Shown piece after piece: positions 43,774 through 52,395 of a DNA stretch of 64,000 nucleotides (position 1 is the stretch's first letter; the number at the start of each line of letters is the position of its first letter). Below the pieces are notes generated by a model. That model had not been told where the DNA came from, searched no databases, and saw only the letters and a program-made list of their open reading frames with translations. The DNA comes from Lachnoclostridium sp. Marseille-P6806. Its GTDB lineage: Bacteria; Bacillota; Clostridia; Lachnospirales; Lachnospiraceae. The position numbers and the translations under genes were made by a program. The DNA lies in the NCBI RefSeq assembly GCF_900625025.1, contig NZ_LR130576.1, positions 186,001-250,000 of the forward strand, written 5' to 3'.

Positions 43774-44569
43774 ATTTTTCCATCGTCACGTAGAGCTTCC
43801 CTTTGCGGCTGGTTCCCGAAACGCCCCGGTAAATCATCCTGCCGAAGCCCCGGACCGAGATCACGTCCCCCTCCCCCGGCGAGGCGCTTCCGTTTTCCGT
43901 CACGGCCCCGTTCACAAATACCCTCCCCGCACGGAAAAGCTCCAGACTCTGCGAACGGGACAGTTTGAGGAGCTGTGCAAGAATCGCATCCAGCCGCTCC
44001 GACGCCACCGGAAACGTCTCCTCCGCAAGCTTTGGCCGGAGCGCCTCCGGAACCGCCGGCGCGGGCTCGCAGGAGACGCGCGTGTGACGGATCTGCGTCA
44101 GGTTCTCCGCAAGGAACGGCGCAACCGATCGCTCGGCAAAGAGATAGGCCGTCTTTTTGTCGATCAGAATATCGCCCAGCACCCGCCGTTCAATTCCCAG
44201 ATGCAGGAGCGCCCCGAGATAGTCCCTGTGGCTCAGCTCCTCGCCGAATTTCTCATGAAGCGACGCAATACGGAGCACTGCGATCGGAAACGGCTCCTCA
44301 TAGCCGAACGTCTCCGGGTTTCCGAAGCGGAGCATGACCCGCTCCGCCCCCTCCCGTCCGCCGGATACCGAAACGACGCCGGGAAGCTTCTGACAGACCG
44401 CCCACTCGTTTCCGGCGCCGTCCCGCCCGGTGCGCAGGCGCCTGCCTGCCGCCGCAAAGGCCTCCGCCTGCTCCGCCTCATTCAGAAAATCTGTGAAGAG
44501 GTACTGCTGCCTGCGTTCGGACTGCTCCGCCAGCTCAAGAATCCGTTTGCGAATCCATTCCTCTGCCAT
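43766..44569 (-). CDS. ylmH: YlmH-family S4-domain RNA-binding protein
   Basis: 267 residues. Central domain with RDYLGALLHLGIERRVLGDI, then a C-terminal S4 domain (RLDAILAQLLKLSRSQSLELFRAGRVFVNG) that binds structured RNA. YlmH proteins act on ribosomes and in the cell-division gene neighbourhood of Gram-positives; here it instead precedes azlCD. Its Shine-Dalgarno sequence AGAGG is the last of three tandem copies (44571-44613). Confidence 0.93.
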   Translation of the reverse strand: MAEEWIRKRILELAEQSERRQQYLFTDFLNEAEQAEAFAAAGRRLRTGRDGAGNEWAVCQKLPGVVSVSGGREGAERVMLRFGNPETFGYEEPFPIAVLRIASLHEKFGEELSHRDYLGALLHLGIERRVLGDILIDKKTAYLFAERSVAPFLAENLTQIRHTRVSCEPAPAVPEALRPKLAEETFPVASERLDAILAQLLKLSRSQSLELFRAGRVFVNGAVTENGSASPGEGDVISVRGFGRMIYRGVSGTSRKGKLYVTMEKYV

Positions 44570-44570
44570 A

Positions 44571-44613
44571 ATGCCTCTTTGCTATGATGCCTCTTTGATA
44601 TAATGCCTCTTTG
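44571..44613 (-). repeat. Three tandem copies of an 11-bp ribosome-binding-site repeat before ylmH
   Basis: Minus strand CAAAGAGGCAT occurs three times with a 16-bp period (start points 44571, 44587 and 44603 on the plus strand). The copy nearest the gene gives AGAGG four bases from the ATG. Confidence 0.85.
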
Positions 44614-44676
44614 CTGCGCTGTCCCTTTGCCGCTGCGCTTTGGGATGCCCGCGGAATATTCTGATTATTTTTACCT

Positions 44677-44743
44677 TATCATCCGCTTGTTGCGTCATTT
44701 CTTTCCCGAAACTATAATAAAATTTATAGATATCATCCGCTTG
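44677..44743. repeat. 13-bp direct repeat around the promoter of a small membrane gene
   Basis: TATCATCCGCTTG at 44677-44689 and 44731-44743. The first copy abuts the -35 element and the second lies just after the predicted start, so both might be regulator sites. Confidence 0.6.
44690..44718 (+). promoter_or_regulatory. Promoter of the small membrane protein gene
   Basis: TTGCGT, 17-bp spacer, perfect TATAAT. The transcript would have a leader of about 88 nt with no SD sequence evident at its end. Confidence 0.6.
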
Positions 44744-44812
44744 GCAGAATGCCGTTTCCTTATCATAGCCATAAAATTGACAGACATAAAACATTTTTAT
44801 CCGGTGCCGCTT

Positions 44813-45061
44813 ATGAGTGAACAGAGTCTTTCTCTTCTCGGTATTGCCGCAGTTTTTCTCCTCCTCGTGCTGATCCCGCTTCTCGGCTATCTGATCCGGA
44901 AGCTCAGCTTCCGTCTTCAGGTAAACGGAACGCTCCGCACGAAGCGCCTCGACGAGCAGTCCGCTGCCGCCGCGGAGGAGGACCGGACCGGCCGCAATCA
45001 CGATGTCACGCCCTATATCGACGCGGAGACGCAGTCCAACATCCATCACCATTTCCCGTAA
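44813..45061 (+). CDS. Small single-pass membrane protein, unknown function
   Basis: 82 residues: MSEQSLSL, one hydrophobic helix (IAAVFLLLVLIPLLGYLI), then a charged tail ending in TQSNIHHHFP. One of the few plus-strand genes here. A good promoter precedes it, but the start codon has no clear Shine-Dalgarno sequence (CCGGTGCCGCTT). Codon composition is like the neighbours. I do not recognise a family; a membrane peptide with a cytoplasmic metal-capable tail (three His) is all that can be said. Confidence 0.5.
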   Translation: MSEQSLSLLGIAAVFLLLVLIPLLGYLIRKLSFRLQVNGTLRTKRLDEQSAAAAEEDRTGRNHDVTPYIDAETQSNIHHHFP

Positions 45062-45085
45062 ACCGTCGGTCTAAAGCCGCTCCGC

Positions 45086-45913
45086 TCAGACGAACGGATT
45101 GTAGAACCGGCTGCCGTCCCGGAACGTGAACCACAGCGCGAATACGGCAAAAACCGCCGTAAACGCCAGCACAAGCCGGTCATTCCGCCGAAGCGGCCTT
45201 GCGCAGTACCAGCTGCGCTTTTTCTTTTTGCCGAAGCCGCGCAGCTCCATGGCGTTCGACACCATATCGATGCGCTCCATCGTCGTAAAGAGAAGAGGAA
45301 AGATGATCGCCGAGGTCCGCCGGATCCGGTCCGTCAGCCTCGCCTTGCCGCTCATGTCGATGCCCCTCGCCTCCTGCGCGTTCCGTATTCTGTGAAATTC
45401 GTCCTGAATATCCGGAATATAGCGCAGCGCGATCGCAATCGAATAGGCGACGCTGTAACTGATTCCGATGCCGTTTAACGAGGCCGCGAACTCTGACGGG
45501 TCCGTCGTAACCATAAAGGTGAACACCGCCGGAATGATGGTGAAATACTTGATCAGCACGTTCAGGAGATAAAACAGCTCCTCCGCCGTAAGATCATAGC
45601 CCGCAAGCAGATGGCAGAGCACGGTCTTCGTCCCGTAAACGGCCGTCCCCTGATACGGCGACATGATAAAGATCGCCGCGAGATTCAGCGCCATAAACAC
45701 CATGATGAGCCGGAACACCGCCCCGACCTGCCGCCATTTCGTCTTTGCCGCCGCGTTGACGGCAAGGCTGACGGCGATCATGAGGAGCAGAATCCGCGTG
45801 TCATAGGTCAGCGCACTCACCACGCACCAGACAAGAAAAAACAGGAGCTTCGTGACGCCGCTCAGCTCGTGGATCCACGTATCCTTTTTCTCATAAGAAA
45901 GTATTCTCGCCAT
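45086..45913 (-). CDS. Energy-coupling factor transmembrane protein EcfT
   Basis: 275 residues, five to six membrane segments and the coupling motifs RIRNAQEARGID and SNAMELRGFGKKKK (two ARG-box-like elements). Partner of the fused ATPase directly upstream, whose stop it overlaps by one base. No S component is adjacent. Compared with the EcfT at 33483 it keeps the canonical ARG motif, so the two ECF systems are different in origin. Confidence 0.9.
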   Translation of the reverse strand: MARILSYEKKDTWIHELSGVTKLLFFLVWCVVSALTYDTRILLLMIAVSLAVNAAAKTKWRQVGAVFRLIMVFMALNLAAIFIMSPYQGTAVYGTKTVLCHLLAGYDLTAEELFYLLNVLIKYFTIIPAVFTFMVTTDPSEFAASLNGIGISYSVAYSIAIALRYIPDIQDEFHRIRNAQEARGIDMSGKARLTDRIRRTSAIIFPLLFTTMERIDMVSNAMELRGFGKKKKRSWYCARPLRRNDRLVLAFTAVFAVFALWFTFRDGSRFYNPFV

Positions 45914-47616
45914 CAGCCCTTTTTCTCCCGCTCATACGCAATAAAGCGCTCTACAAATTCTGACGGCTCCGGAATCCCGCAGCGCAGCGCCAGCTCATAG
46001 AGAGAGGTCTCCTTGAGATCCGCCTGCGCCGTGATCGCCGCGTCCGTGAGGACATGGGCGGGCGTGTCGTCCGTGACAAGACGCCCCTCCGAAATCACGA
46101 TCGCGCGGTCGGTATATTCCAGCATGAGGTGCATGTCATGGGTGATCATCAGAATCGTGATCCCCAGCTCGCGGTTGATCCGGCGCAGAAACTCCATGAT
46201 TTCCGTGTAGTGCGCGTAATCCTGCCCCGCCGTCGGCTCATCGAGGATGAGAATTTCCGGATTCATGACAAGGATCGCCGCGATGGATACCCGCTTTTTC
46301 TGACCGAAGCTGAGCGCCGAGACCGGCCAGCTGCGCATCTCGTAGAGGCCGCAGATCCGCAGCGTTTCAAGGACTCTGCGCTTTACCTCCTCCTCCGGAA
46401 CGCCGCGCACGGCAAGCCCCAGCCCTGCCTCCTCCATGATCATCGGCTTGCTGATCATCTGGTTCGGACTCTGCATGACAAGTCCGATCCTCTCCCCCCG
46501 CTCCTTGATGGAGAGCGGCGCGATATCCTCCCCGTTCAGGAGAATCTGTCCCTCCGACGGCGCGTGAAATCCGCAGATCAGCGAGGAGAGCGTGGACTTC
46601 CCCGCCCCGTTCCGTCCGACGAGCGCCGCCATCTCGCTCTTTCTGAGAACAAAGCTCACATCGCGCAGCACCGGCTCCCCGGAGGGATAAGAAAAGCTCA
46701 CATGCCGGATCTCCAGCGCCGGCGGATTCTCATTCTTCCGCTGCCTGCGGGGCGCTTTTCGGAACCATTCCCTCACGGACGCCGCGTACGGCGCAAGATT
46801 CATGGTCTCCACATGCGCCGGATGATCCTCCGGCACAATGGCTCCGCCCGCATAGCGGATCGCCGTGACATAGAGCGGCTCGCGCACGCCCTGCTGCTCC
46901 AGAATATCCGTGCACAGCAGCTCGTCCGGCCGCATGTCCGCGACAATCCTGCCCTCGCTCATGACGACGATGCGGTCCACATCCCGGTACAGCACATCCT
47001 CAAGGCGATGCTCGACGATGATTGCCGTCACATCCCTCTGCCGCATGACTGTATCGATCAGCGCAATGGTTTTCTTCCCCGTAGCGGGGTCCAGATTGGC
47101 GAGCGGCTCATCAAAGAGCAGCACCCTCACATCATCCACCATGACGCCGCCGAGCGACACTCTCTGCTTCTGCCCGCCGGAAAGCTCGCCCGGCGCATGG
47201 GAAAGGAGCTTCGATACACTGACCACATCCGCGATCTCCGCGACGCGCCGACGGAGCTCTGCCTGCGGCACCGCGTCATTCTCCGGGGCAAAGGCGAGGT
47301 CCTCCGCCACCGTAAGGCCGATGAACTGTCCGTCCGTATCCTGCAGCACCGTGCCGACCTGTCTCGACATACCGAACACGCCGGCTCTCGCCGGGTCCTC
47401 CCCGCAGACGGTCAGCGTCCCTGACGTTTCTCCGTGAAAGGAGCAGGGAATCAGGGCATTGATGCAGTGCACCAGCGTGGACTTGCCGCAGCCCGAGGGC
47501 CCGGCAATGAGAATCTTTTCCCCCGGATAAATCGCAAGGTCAATATCCCGGAGCGTCGGCTCGGTCTGGGAACGATAACGAAAGGAATATTTTTTGAACT
47601 CGATAATGGGCTTCAT
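45913..47616 (-). CDS. Energy-coupling factor ATPase, two fused domains (YkoD-like)
   Basis: 567 residues with two ABC domains: Walker A GPSGCGKST and signature LSGGQKQR in the first, GRNGAGKST and LSFGQKKR in the second; Walker B VRVLLFDEPLAN and ILILDEPTAG. Proteins of this size pair with UPF0397-type or YkoE-type S components in many Firmicutes. Here the matching S component is most likely at 53703-54251 and/or ThiW at 51086-51595. A leader of about 100 nt with a TCCGGGGC...GCCCCGGA hairpin (near 47656-47692) and a TATATT -10 element (near 47716) precede it. Confidence 0.9.
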   Translation of the reverse strand: MKPIIEFKKYSFRYRSQTEPTLRDIDLAIYPGEKILIAGPSGCGKSTLVHCINALIPCSFHGETSGTLTVCGEDPARAGVFGMSRQVGTVLQDTDGQFIGLTVAEDLAFAPENDAVPQAELRRRVAEIADVVSVSKLLSHAPGELSGGQKQRVSLGGVMVDDVRVLLFDEPLANLDPATGKKTIALIDTVMRQRDVTAIIVEHRLEDVLYRDVDRIVVMSEGRIVADMRPDELLCTDILEQQGVREPLYVTAIRYAGGAIVPEDHPAHVETMNLAPYAASVREWFRKAPRRQRKNENPPALEIRHVSFSYPSGEPVLRDVSFVLRKSEMAALVGRNGAGKSTLSSLICGFHAPSEGQILLNGEDIAPLSIKERGERIGLVMQSPNQMISKPMIMEEAGLGLAVRGVPEEEVKRRVLETLRICGLYEMRSWPVSALSFGQKKRVSIAAILVMNPEILILDEPTAGQDYAHYTEIMEFLRRINRELGITILMITHDMHLMLEYTDRAIVISEGRLVTDDTPAHVLTDAAITAQADLKETSLYELALRCGIPEPSEFVERFIAYEREKKG

Positions 47617-47793
47617 GAAACCATCCTGATCGGAAATCTCCGTCCTTTATCCGTCCGGGGCATTCGGCCCGAACGCGCTCTGCGCCCCGGATCTTTGCGG
47701 CGTCAGCATGTCTAATATACCGCAAAACACGAATGAACGCCATAATCAAAGAAAGCGCCGCCCCATAAAGAACGTGCATGCAGAAGCGCATCA

Positions 47794-47834
47794 AGAAAGC
47801 TCCCCTGCCTCGGAGATGAGGGGCAGAGGAGCTC
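47794..47834 (-). terminator. Terminator-like hairpin after the FMN-dependent dehydrogenase gene
   Basis: Minus strand AGCTCC-TCTGCC / GGCAGG-GGAGCT followed by TTTCTTGA. Moderate U-tract; likely ends the 47873-48754 transcript ahead of the ECF promoter. Confidence 0.6.
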
Positions 47835-47842
47835 TGCATATG

Positions 47843-47884
47843 AATCGGCTTCTGTGAATCAGCTTTTGTGAATCAGCTTTTATG
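47843..47884 (-). repeat. Three tandem 14-bp units across the stop codon of the FMN-dependent gene
   Basis: AATCRGCTTYTRTG three times on the plus strand. The unit nearest the gene contains the stop codon; the others extend into the 3' region. Confidence 0.75.
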
Positions 47885-48754
47885 AATTACCGAGGCGTCC
47901 ATTGCGGACAGCGACGTACAGCCGGTGCAGGCCATGACATAGGCAAGCTGCTTCGTCACGTTCCGGAGATATTCCGCCATCCCCTCCGCGCCGCCGTCTC
48001 TGATGGCCGTCATCAGCGGCCTCCCGATCCCGACCGCCGTCGCGCCGAGCGCCAGCGCCTTGAACGCATCCATACCGGTTGCAATCTCGTCGTCCACAAA
48101 AATCGGGATGCGCCCTCCGACCGCTTTCCGAATCTCTCCGAGCGCCATGAGCGGCGGCACGGCATACCCGATCCGGTTGTTATGATGGGAAAGAAGAACG
48201 CCGCCAGCGCCCGCCGACAGGCTCCGGTCCGCATCCCGCACGCTGAGAACCCCCTTGACGATCAGAGGGAGCTTCGTGCTCCGGCAGAGCTCTCCGAGCT
48301 CCGCCGTCGTCATGGCTTTCATCTCGAAGCCGTCCACAAAATCCGGCGCACCGCCCTCCGCAAACGGGTGGTCGATATCAATGCCCACCGCGAGAAGCCG
48401 CTGCTTTTCGGCATGCTCGATCTTGCGGAAGATCAGATCCCTGTCCCGGTAGGGCTTGATGATCTCGACGACGGCCGGACTCTTGCCGGCGACAAGCTCG
48501 ATCTCCTCCTTCGAGGACATTCCGATCCACGTCACCACGCCGGCTCCGGCTGCCCCCTCCGCGTATTTCTCTGTGCTGCCCGGCTCCATGAAATGATCCA
48601 GATGGGACAGCGCCGCCGTCATGACCGGCGTCGGAAATGTCCTGCCGTAGAGCTGCAGCGTCGTATCCGGCGCCGCGGCATCGAGATACCGCGTCTCCAC
48701 CAGCAGCGAATCAAGATATTCTCTTGTAATCCGGTTTGAATTGCCTGCATTCAT
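47873..48754 (-). CDS. FMN-dependent alpha-hydroxy-acid dehydrogenase-like protein, atypical
   Basis: 293 residues, TIM-barrel FMN protein of the lactate/glycolate oxidase superfamily. N-terminal DTTLQLYGRTFPTPVMTAAL and PLIVKGVLSVRDAD, plus IFVDDEIATGMDAFKALALGATAVGIGRPL (FMN phosphate site, shown in part), are as expected. The active-site segment that usually reads SNHGGRQLD is instead SHHNNRIG: the His is kept, flanking residues differ. Substrate unknown. Start 48754 (AAAGGAG upstream; TATACT at 48803-48808). It lies between cytX and the ECF pair and may belong to the vitamin island. Confidence 0.78.
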   Translation of the reverse strand: MNAGNSNRITREYLDSLLVETRYLDAAAPDTTLQLYGRTFPTPVMTAALSHLDHFMEPGSTEKYAEGAAGAGVVTWIGMSSKEEIELVAGKSPAVVEIIKPYRDRDLIFRKIEHAEKQRLLAVGIDIDHPFAEGGAPDFVDGFEMKAMTTAELGELCRSTKLPLIVKGVLSVRDADRSLSAGAGGVLLSHHNNRIGYAVPPLMALGEIRKAVGGRIPIFVDDEIATGMDAFKALALGATAVGIGRPLMTAIRDGGAEGMAEYLRNVTKQLAYVMACTGCTSLSAMDASVIHKS

Positions 48755-48886
48755 CGCTTCTCCTTTCTGCCTGCGCAAAGGCACAAAGACTTCTGTGCTA
48801 TGAGTATACCGCAGCTCTCCCCGAAACGGCACGCACACAAATTGCTTTTGCTCCGGATCTTTTGCCCCGAAGCCCATGCCCCGCGC

Positions 48887-50089
48887 TCAGCTCCCGGAAC
48901 GGTCCCCGGTCCTTTTGAAGAGCTTGTCCGTCAGAACGCAGAGCACCACGGTGACCGCGATGTCCGGCGCGCTGCTGCCAAGGGGCGTGTCCACACGCAT
49001 CAGAATGCGGTACAGTGCAAAGCCGATCATCCAGATCACAATATTGCGGACGGCAAATTTTTCCTCTCCGCGGTCCCTGTGCAGGATAAAGAAATCCGCG
49101 ATCTGAATGGCGATCATCGGGGCAAACACAGAGCCGATGAGATACAGGAAATTCGTGATATTATCCATGTTGAAGAGCATGGCAAGCACGGTGCCGGCGG
49201 CAGCCACCACCGCGGCGGCCGTTTTTCCCTTTATCCCCGCCCGGAGTGATTCGGCGGAGATTCCCGCCGACCACGCATCGAGAAAGGTCGTCGTGACGGT
49301 CGACAGGATGAGAATCGCCAGCGCCGCGATGCCGAGCCCCGCCTTTGCCATGACCGAGGCGATGTCGTATTCGCCGGTAAAAATTGCCGCGCCCATGCCG
49401 ATGACATACATCCAGCAGGAAACCGCACCGTAGACGAGAACGCTCGTCAGTGTTGCTTTCACGGGCTCCTTTGCTTCCCTCGTGTAGTCACTGATGAGCG
49501 GCAGCCATGAAAGGGGCATCGCCGCCGCAAGCTCGACCGCAGCGCCGAAGCGCAGCGCCTCTCCGGCTTCTGCCGCCGCGGCGTTCCCCGCGTCCTTAAA
49601 GATCACGGCGCTCAGCACAAGCGTCAGGAGAAAGAGCGCTCCCATCGAAATATAATTCAATGCCCCCAGTTCCGTGAGACCCACGAGTATCCATATGAGG
49701 ATCAGCACACCGATGACCAGCGCCCAGATCCATGCGCCGATTCCGAAAATCTCATTGGTCGCCGCCGCGCCGTCATAGATCATGATGGCCGTCCAGCCGA
49801 CGAGCTGCAGCACATTCATGAGGGCAAAAAACTGTCCGCCCTTTCCGCCGAAGCTCATCTTGACCGTCTCCATCGCGCTCCGTCCCGTCCGGGCGCCGAT
49901 CATGCCCGCAAGGAACATGAGCGCACCGCCGATGAGGTGCCCGAGAAGTATGGCAAGCAGCCCTTTTGTCATTCCGAGGGGCGCAAAATATGTTCCGGTC
50001 AGAATCTCCGCGATGGAAACGCCCGCACCGAACCACACCAGCCCCGACTGCACCGCCGTCATCTTTTTACCGTTTACCGTTTCTTTCAT
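48887..50089 (-). CDS. cytX: Putative hydroxymethylpyrimidine transporter CytX
   Basis: 400 residues, about 12 membrane segments of the NCS1 (CodB/FurD) family. SGLVWFGAGVSIAEILTGTYF at the start and SWLPLISDYTRE are family signatures. CytX genes lie in TPP-riboswitch operons and are predicted to import HMP, the substrate of ThiD, whose gene is 81 nt upstream. Last gene of the thi salvage operon. Confidence 0.9.
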   Translation of the reverse strand: MKETVNGKKMTAVQSGLVWFGAGVSIAEILTGTYFAPLGMTKGLLAILLGHLIGGALMFLAGMIGARTGRSAMETVKMSFGGKGGQFFALMNVLQLVGWTAIMIYDGAAATNEIFGIGAWIWALVIGVLILIWILVGLTELGALNYISMGALFLLTLVLSAVIFKDAGNAAAAEAGEALRFGAAVELAAAMPLSWLPLISDYTREAKEPVKATLTSVLVYGAVSCWMYVIGMGAAIFTGEYDIASVMAKAGLGIAALAILILSTVTTTFLDAWSAGISAESLRAGIKGKTAAAVVAAAGTVLAMLFNMDNITNFLYLIGSVFAPMIAIQIADFFILHRDRGEEKFAVRNIVIWMIGFALYRILMRVDTPLGSSAPDIAVTVVLCVLTDKLFKRTGDRSGS

Positions 50090-50170
50090 CTCTTATCCGC
50101 CATTTCCGCGATATCCGCTCTGTGTGCCGGCCCCCGCTGTTCCGGAGCCGCCTGTTGTCCGTCCGTTCCC

Positions 50171-50977
50171 TCACTCCGCCTCTTCCATGAATCTTCCTCC
50201 CTGATCAAAGGCATGATTCATCGGTCCGCAGCCATGTCCGAGGTCGAGCATGGCGTCGAGCGCGCCGGAGATATAGTCCTTGGCCCGCTCCACCGACGCA
50301 TCCAGAGAGAAGCCCTTGGCCAGATTGGCTGCAATGGCGGATGAGAGCGTGCAGCCGGTTCCGTGGGTGTTCGGATTATCGATCCGCTTCCCCTCGAACC
50401 ATCTGCCCTGCCCGTCCCGATAGAGAAAATCACTGGCGTCGCTGACGCGGTGTCCGCCCTTGCAGAGCACGGCGCAATGATAGCGCTCCGAAATCAGCTT
50501 CGCCGCGTGCATCATATCCTCCCTGCTCTGCACCGCCGTCTCCGCCAGTATCTCCGTCTCCGGAATATTGGGCGTCAGAACCGTCGCGAGCGGAAGAAGC
50601 TCCGCTTTCAGCGTCTCCACCGCATCGTCGCTGATGAGCTTCGCCCCGCTGGTCGCAACCATCACCGGATCGACCACGAGAAAACGGGGACGATAAAATT
50701 TTAATTTTAATGAAATGGCATGAATAAGCCGACTCTCCGATACCATTCCGATCTTGACTGCATCCGGGAAGATATCGGTGAAAATCTCGTCGAGCTGAGC
50801 CTCCAGAAATTCCGGGGTGGAATTCATGATTGCCGTTACGCCGGTCGTATTCTGCGCCGTCAGGGCCGTGATCGCGCTCATGGCATAAACGCCGTTCGCC
50901 ATCATGGTCTTGATATCTGCCTGAATGCCGGCGCCTCCGCTGGAATCACTTCCCGCGATAGATAATGCTGTTCTCAT
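50171..50977 (-). CDS. thiD: Hydroxymethylpyrimidine / phosphomethylpyrimidine kinase
   Basis: Phosphorylates HMP twice to HMP-PP for ThiE. 268 residues, ribokinase fold: AGSDSSGGAGIQADIKT at the start, VDPVMVATSGAKL, LTPNIPETE, and the anion hole/catalytic THGTGCTLSSAIA. AGGAGG lies 5 nt before ATG 50977. Confidence 0.97.
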   Translation of the reverse strand: MRTALSIAGSDSSGGAGIQADIKTMMANGVYAMSAITALTAQNTTGVTAIMNSTPEFLEAQLDEIFTDIFPDAVKIGMVSESRLIHAISLKLKFYRPRFLVVDPVMVATSGAKLISDDAVETLKAELLPLATVLTPNIPETEILAETAVQSREDMMHAAKLISERYHCAVLCKGGHRVSDASDFLYRDGQGRWFEGKRIDNPNTHGTGCTLSSAIAANLAKGFSLDASVERAKDYISGALDAMLDLGHGCGPMNHAFDQGGRFMEEAE

Positions 50978-51016
50978 ACTGCCTCCTTTATGTTAAGAAC
51001 CCATTACTTTTATAGA

Positions 51017-51052
51017 GCGGCAGAAGGTGGTGCCCCCGGTCTGCCGCTGTGC
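51017..51052 (-). terminator. Hairpin between thiW and thiD
   Basis: Minus strand AGCGGCAGA / TCTGCCGCT with a 15-nt loop, followed by CTATAAAAG. Too weak a U-tract for a strong terminator; may reduce thiD-cytX expression relative to thiM-thiE-thiW. Confidence 0.4.
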
Positions 51053-51085
51053 TGCCCTGCTTTTCCCTCCGTCCGGGAAAGGTCT

Positions 51086-51595
51086 TTACCCGTCCACAAG
51101 CTGGCGCAGGGCGTCCAGTGCCTTGGTTTTTGCAAGAACGGCGACCAGCACCGCTGCAAGGATCGTTCCTCCCGCCGTGCTCACGAGAAACGGAAGCACA
51201 TAGGCGAAGAGCGCCGCCTCCTTTCCCATGAAAAGCGTCGCCACGGGAAACGCCAGCAGACCGCCGATCACGCCGGTCCCGAAAATCTCCGCCAGATACG
51301 TGGGCAGGAGCTTCCCTGAAAAGCGCCAGCACAGGCCGCAGCAGAGCGCTCCGACCATGCTGCCCGGAAAAGCCAGCAGGGTTCCGGTTCCCATCAGGTT
51401 CCGGAAGAGAGACGCCGCAAACGCGATGCCGACGCCCCACCACGGCCCCAGAAGAACCGCCGCCAGCACGTTGACCATATGCTGCACCGGAAAGCACTTG
51501 GACGCTCCCACCGGGATATAGAAGCCCGACAGGACGAGAATCAAAGCGACGAACATGCCGGATGCCGCCAGCTTCTTAACATTTTTTGTCTTCAA
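51086..51595 (-). CDS. thiW: ECF transporter S component ThiW (thiazole)
   Basis: 169 residues, five to six membrane helices; FYIPVGASKCFPVQHMVNVLAAV, PWWGVGIAFAASLFRN and GTGTLLAFPGSMVGAL are ThiW signatures. Predicted to import the thiazole moiety used by ThiM. It needs ECF A and T subunits; the free pair at 45086-47616 is the nearest candidate. The start is TTG 51595 with AGGAGG 10 nt upstream; no in-frame ATG fits. Confidence 0.9.
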   Translation of the reverse strand: MKTKNVKKLAASGMFVALILVLSGFYIPVGASKCFPVQHMVNVLAAVLLGPWWGVGIAFAASLFRNLMGTGTLLAFPGSMVGALCCGLCWRFSGKLLPTYLAEIFGTGVIGGLLAFPVATLFMGKEAALFAYVLPFLVSTAGGTILAAVLVAVLAKTKALDALRQLVDG

Positions 51596-51733
51596 ATATT
51601 TTTCCCCTCCTATATTTATTGCTGCTGTTTTTGAAACATATGTTTTTAAAAACGCTCCGAAGAGCCGGCTTAACAGATAAAAAAGTCCCGGCGGCGCGAA
51701 CGCTCCTCCCTCTCTCTGATCAGGGCGCTGCAT

Positions 51734-52366
51734 TCAGAGCTTCTCCGCCTCTGCCCGCAGGCGCTTCGCCGCGCCGCGGATGTCCTTTGTCGCAAAGATT
51801 CCCGATATAACCGCGGCCCCGGCGAGGCCGGATCCCCGGAGCCGGCTGATATTCTCCGCATCAATCCCTCCGATGGCGACGACCGGAATCTTCACCGCCG
51901 CTGTGATTTCCGCATATTCCGAAAGAGTGATCGGCCGGGCATCCGTCTTGACCCGCGAGCCGAACGCCGCGCCGCACCCCAGATAGTCGGCGCCCTGCGC
52001 CTCCGCCCGAAGCGCCTCTTCCACATTGTGCGCCGTCGCGCCCACAATCCGCTCCGGACCGAGCAGCGCCCGGGCGCTGCCAACGCTCATATCCTCCTGC
52101 CCGACATGCACGCCGTCGGCGCCCAGTGTCGCGCAGAGCTCTGCATCATCATTGATGAGAAACGGAACGCCATAGCGTCTGCATACAGTCTGCAGCGCCT
52201 CCGCCTCCTGCCGCAGCGCCTCCCCGGCAAGGAGCTTCTCCCTGAGCTGCACCATGGTAACGCCGCCAAGCAGAGCCTCCTCCACCGCCCCGACGAGCGT
52301 CCTGCCCCCGAGCCATCTCCGATCCGTGACCGCGTACAGTCTCAGCGCTTCCCGCTGTAATGCCAT
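51734..52366 (-). CDS. thiE: Thiamine phosphate synthase
   Basis: Joins HMP-PP and HET-P to thiamine phosphate. 210 residues, TIM barrel: LYAVTDRRW, MVQLREK, PFLINDDAELC, ADGVHVGQEDM and VVAIGGID. Start 52366 fits the family (AAAGGG upstream); the in-frame start at 52462 would overlap thiM and is rejected. Confidence 0.97.
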   Translation of the reverse strand: MALQREALRLYAVTDRRWLGGRTLVGAVEEALLGGVTMVQLREKLLAGEALRQEAEALQTVCRRYGVPFLINDDAELCATLGADGVHVGQEDMSVGSARALLGPERIVGATAHNVEEALRAEAQGADYLGCGAAFGSRVKTDARPITLSEYAEITAAVKIPVVAIGGIDAENISRLRGSGLAGAAVISGIFATKDIRGAAKRLRAEAEKL

Positions 52367-52395
52367 GTTTTTCCCTTTCTGCTCCGTCCCGCCGC

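Noticed and set aside
47617-47793. Riboswitch before the ECF ATPase at 45913-47616
   Set aside because: Only a GC hairpin and a -10 element are visible; no TPP, FMN (RFN) or preQ1 core and no terminator before the start codon.
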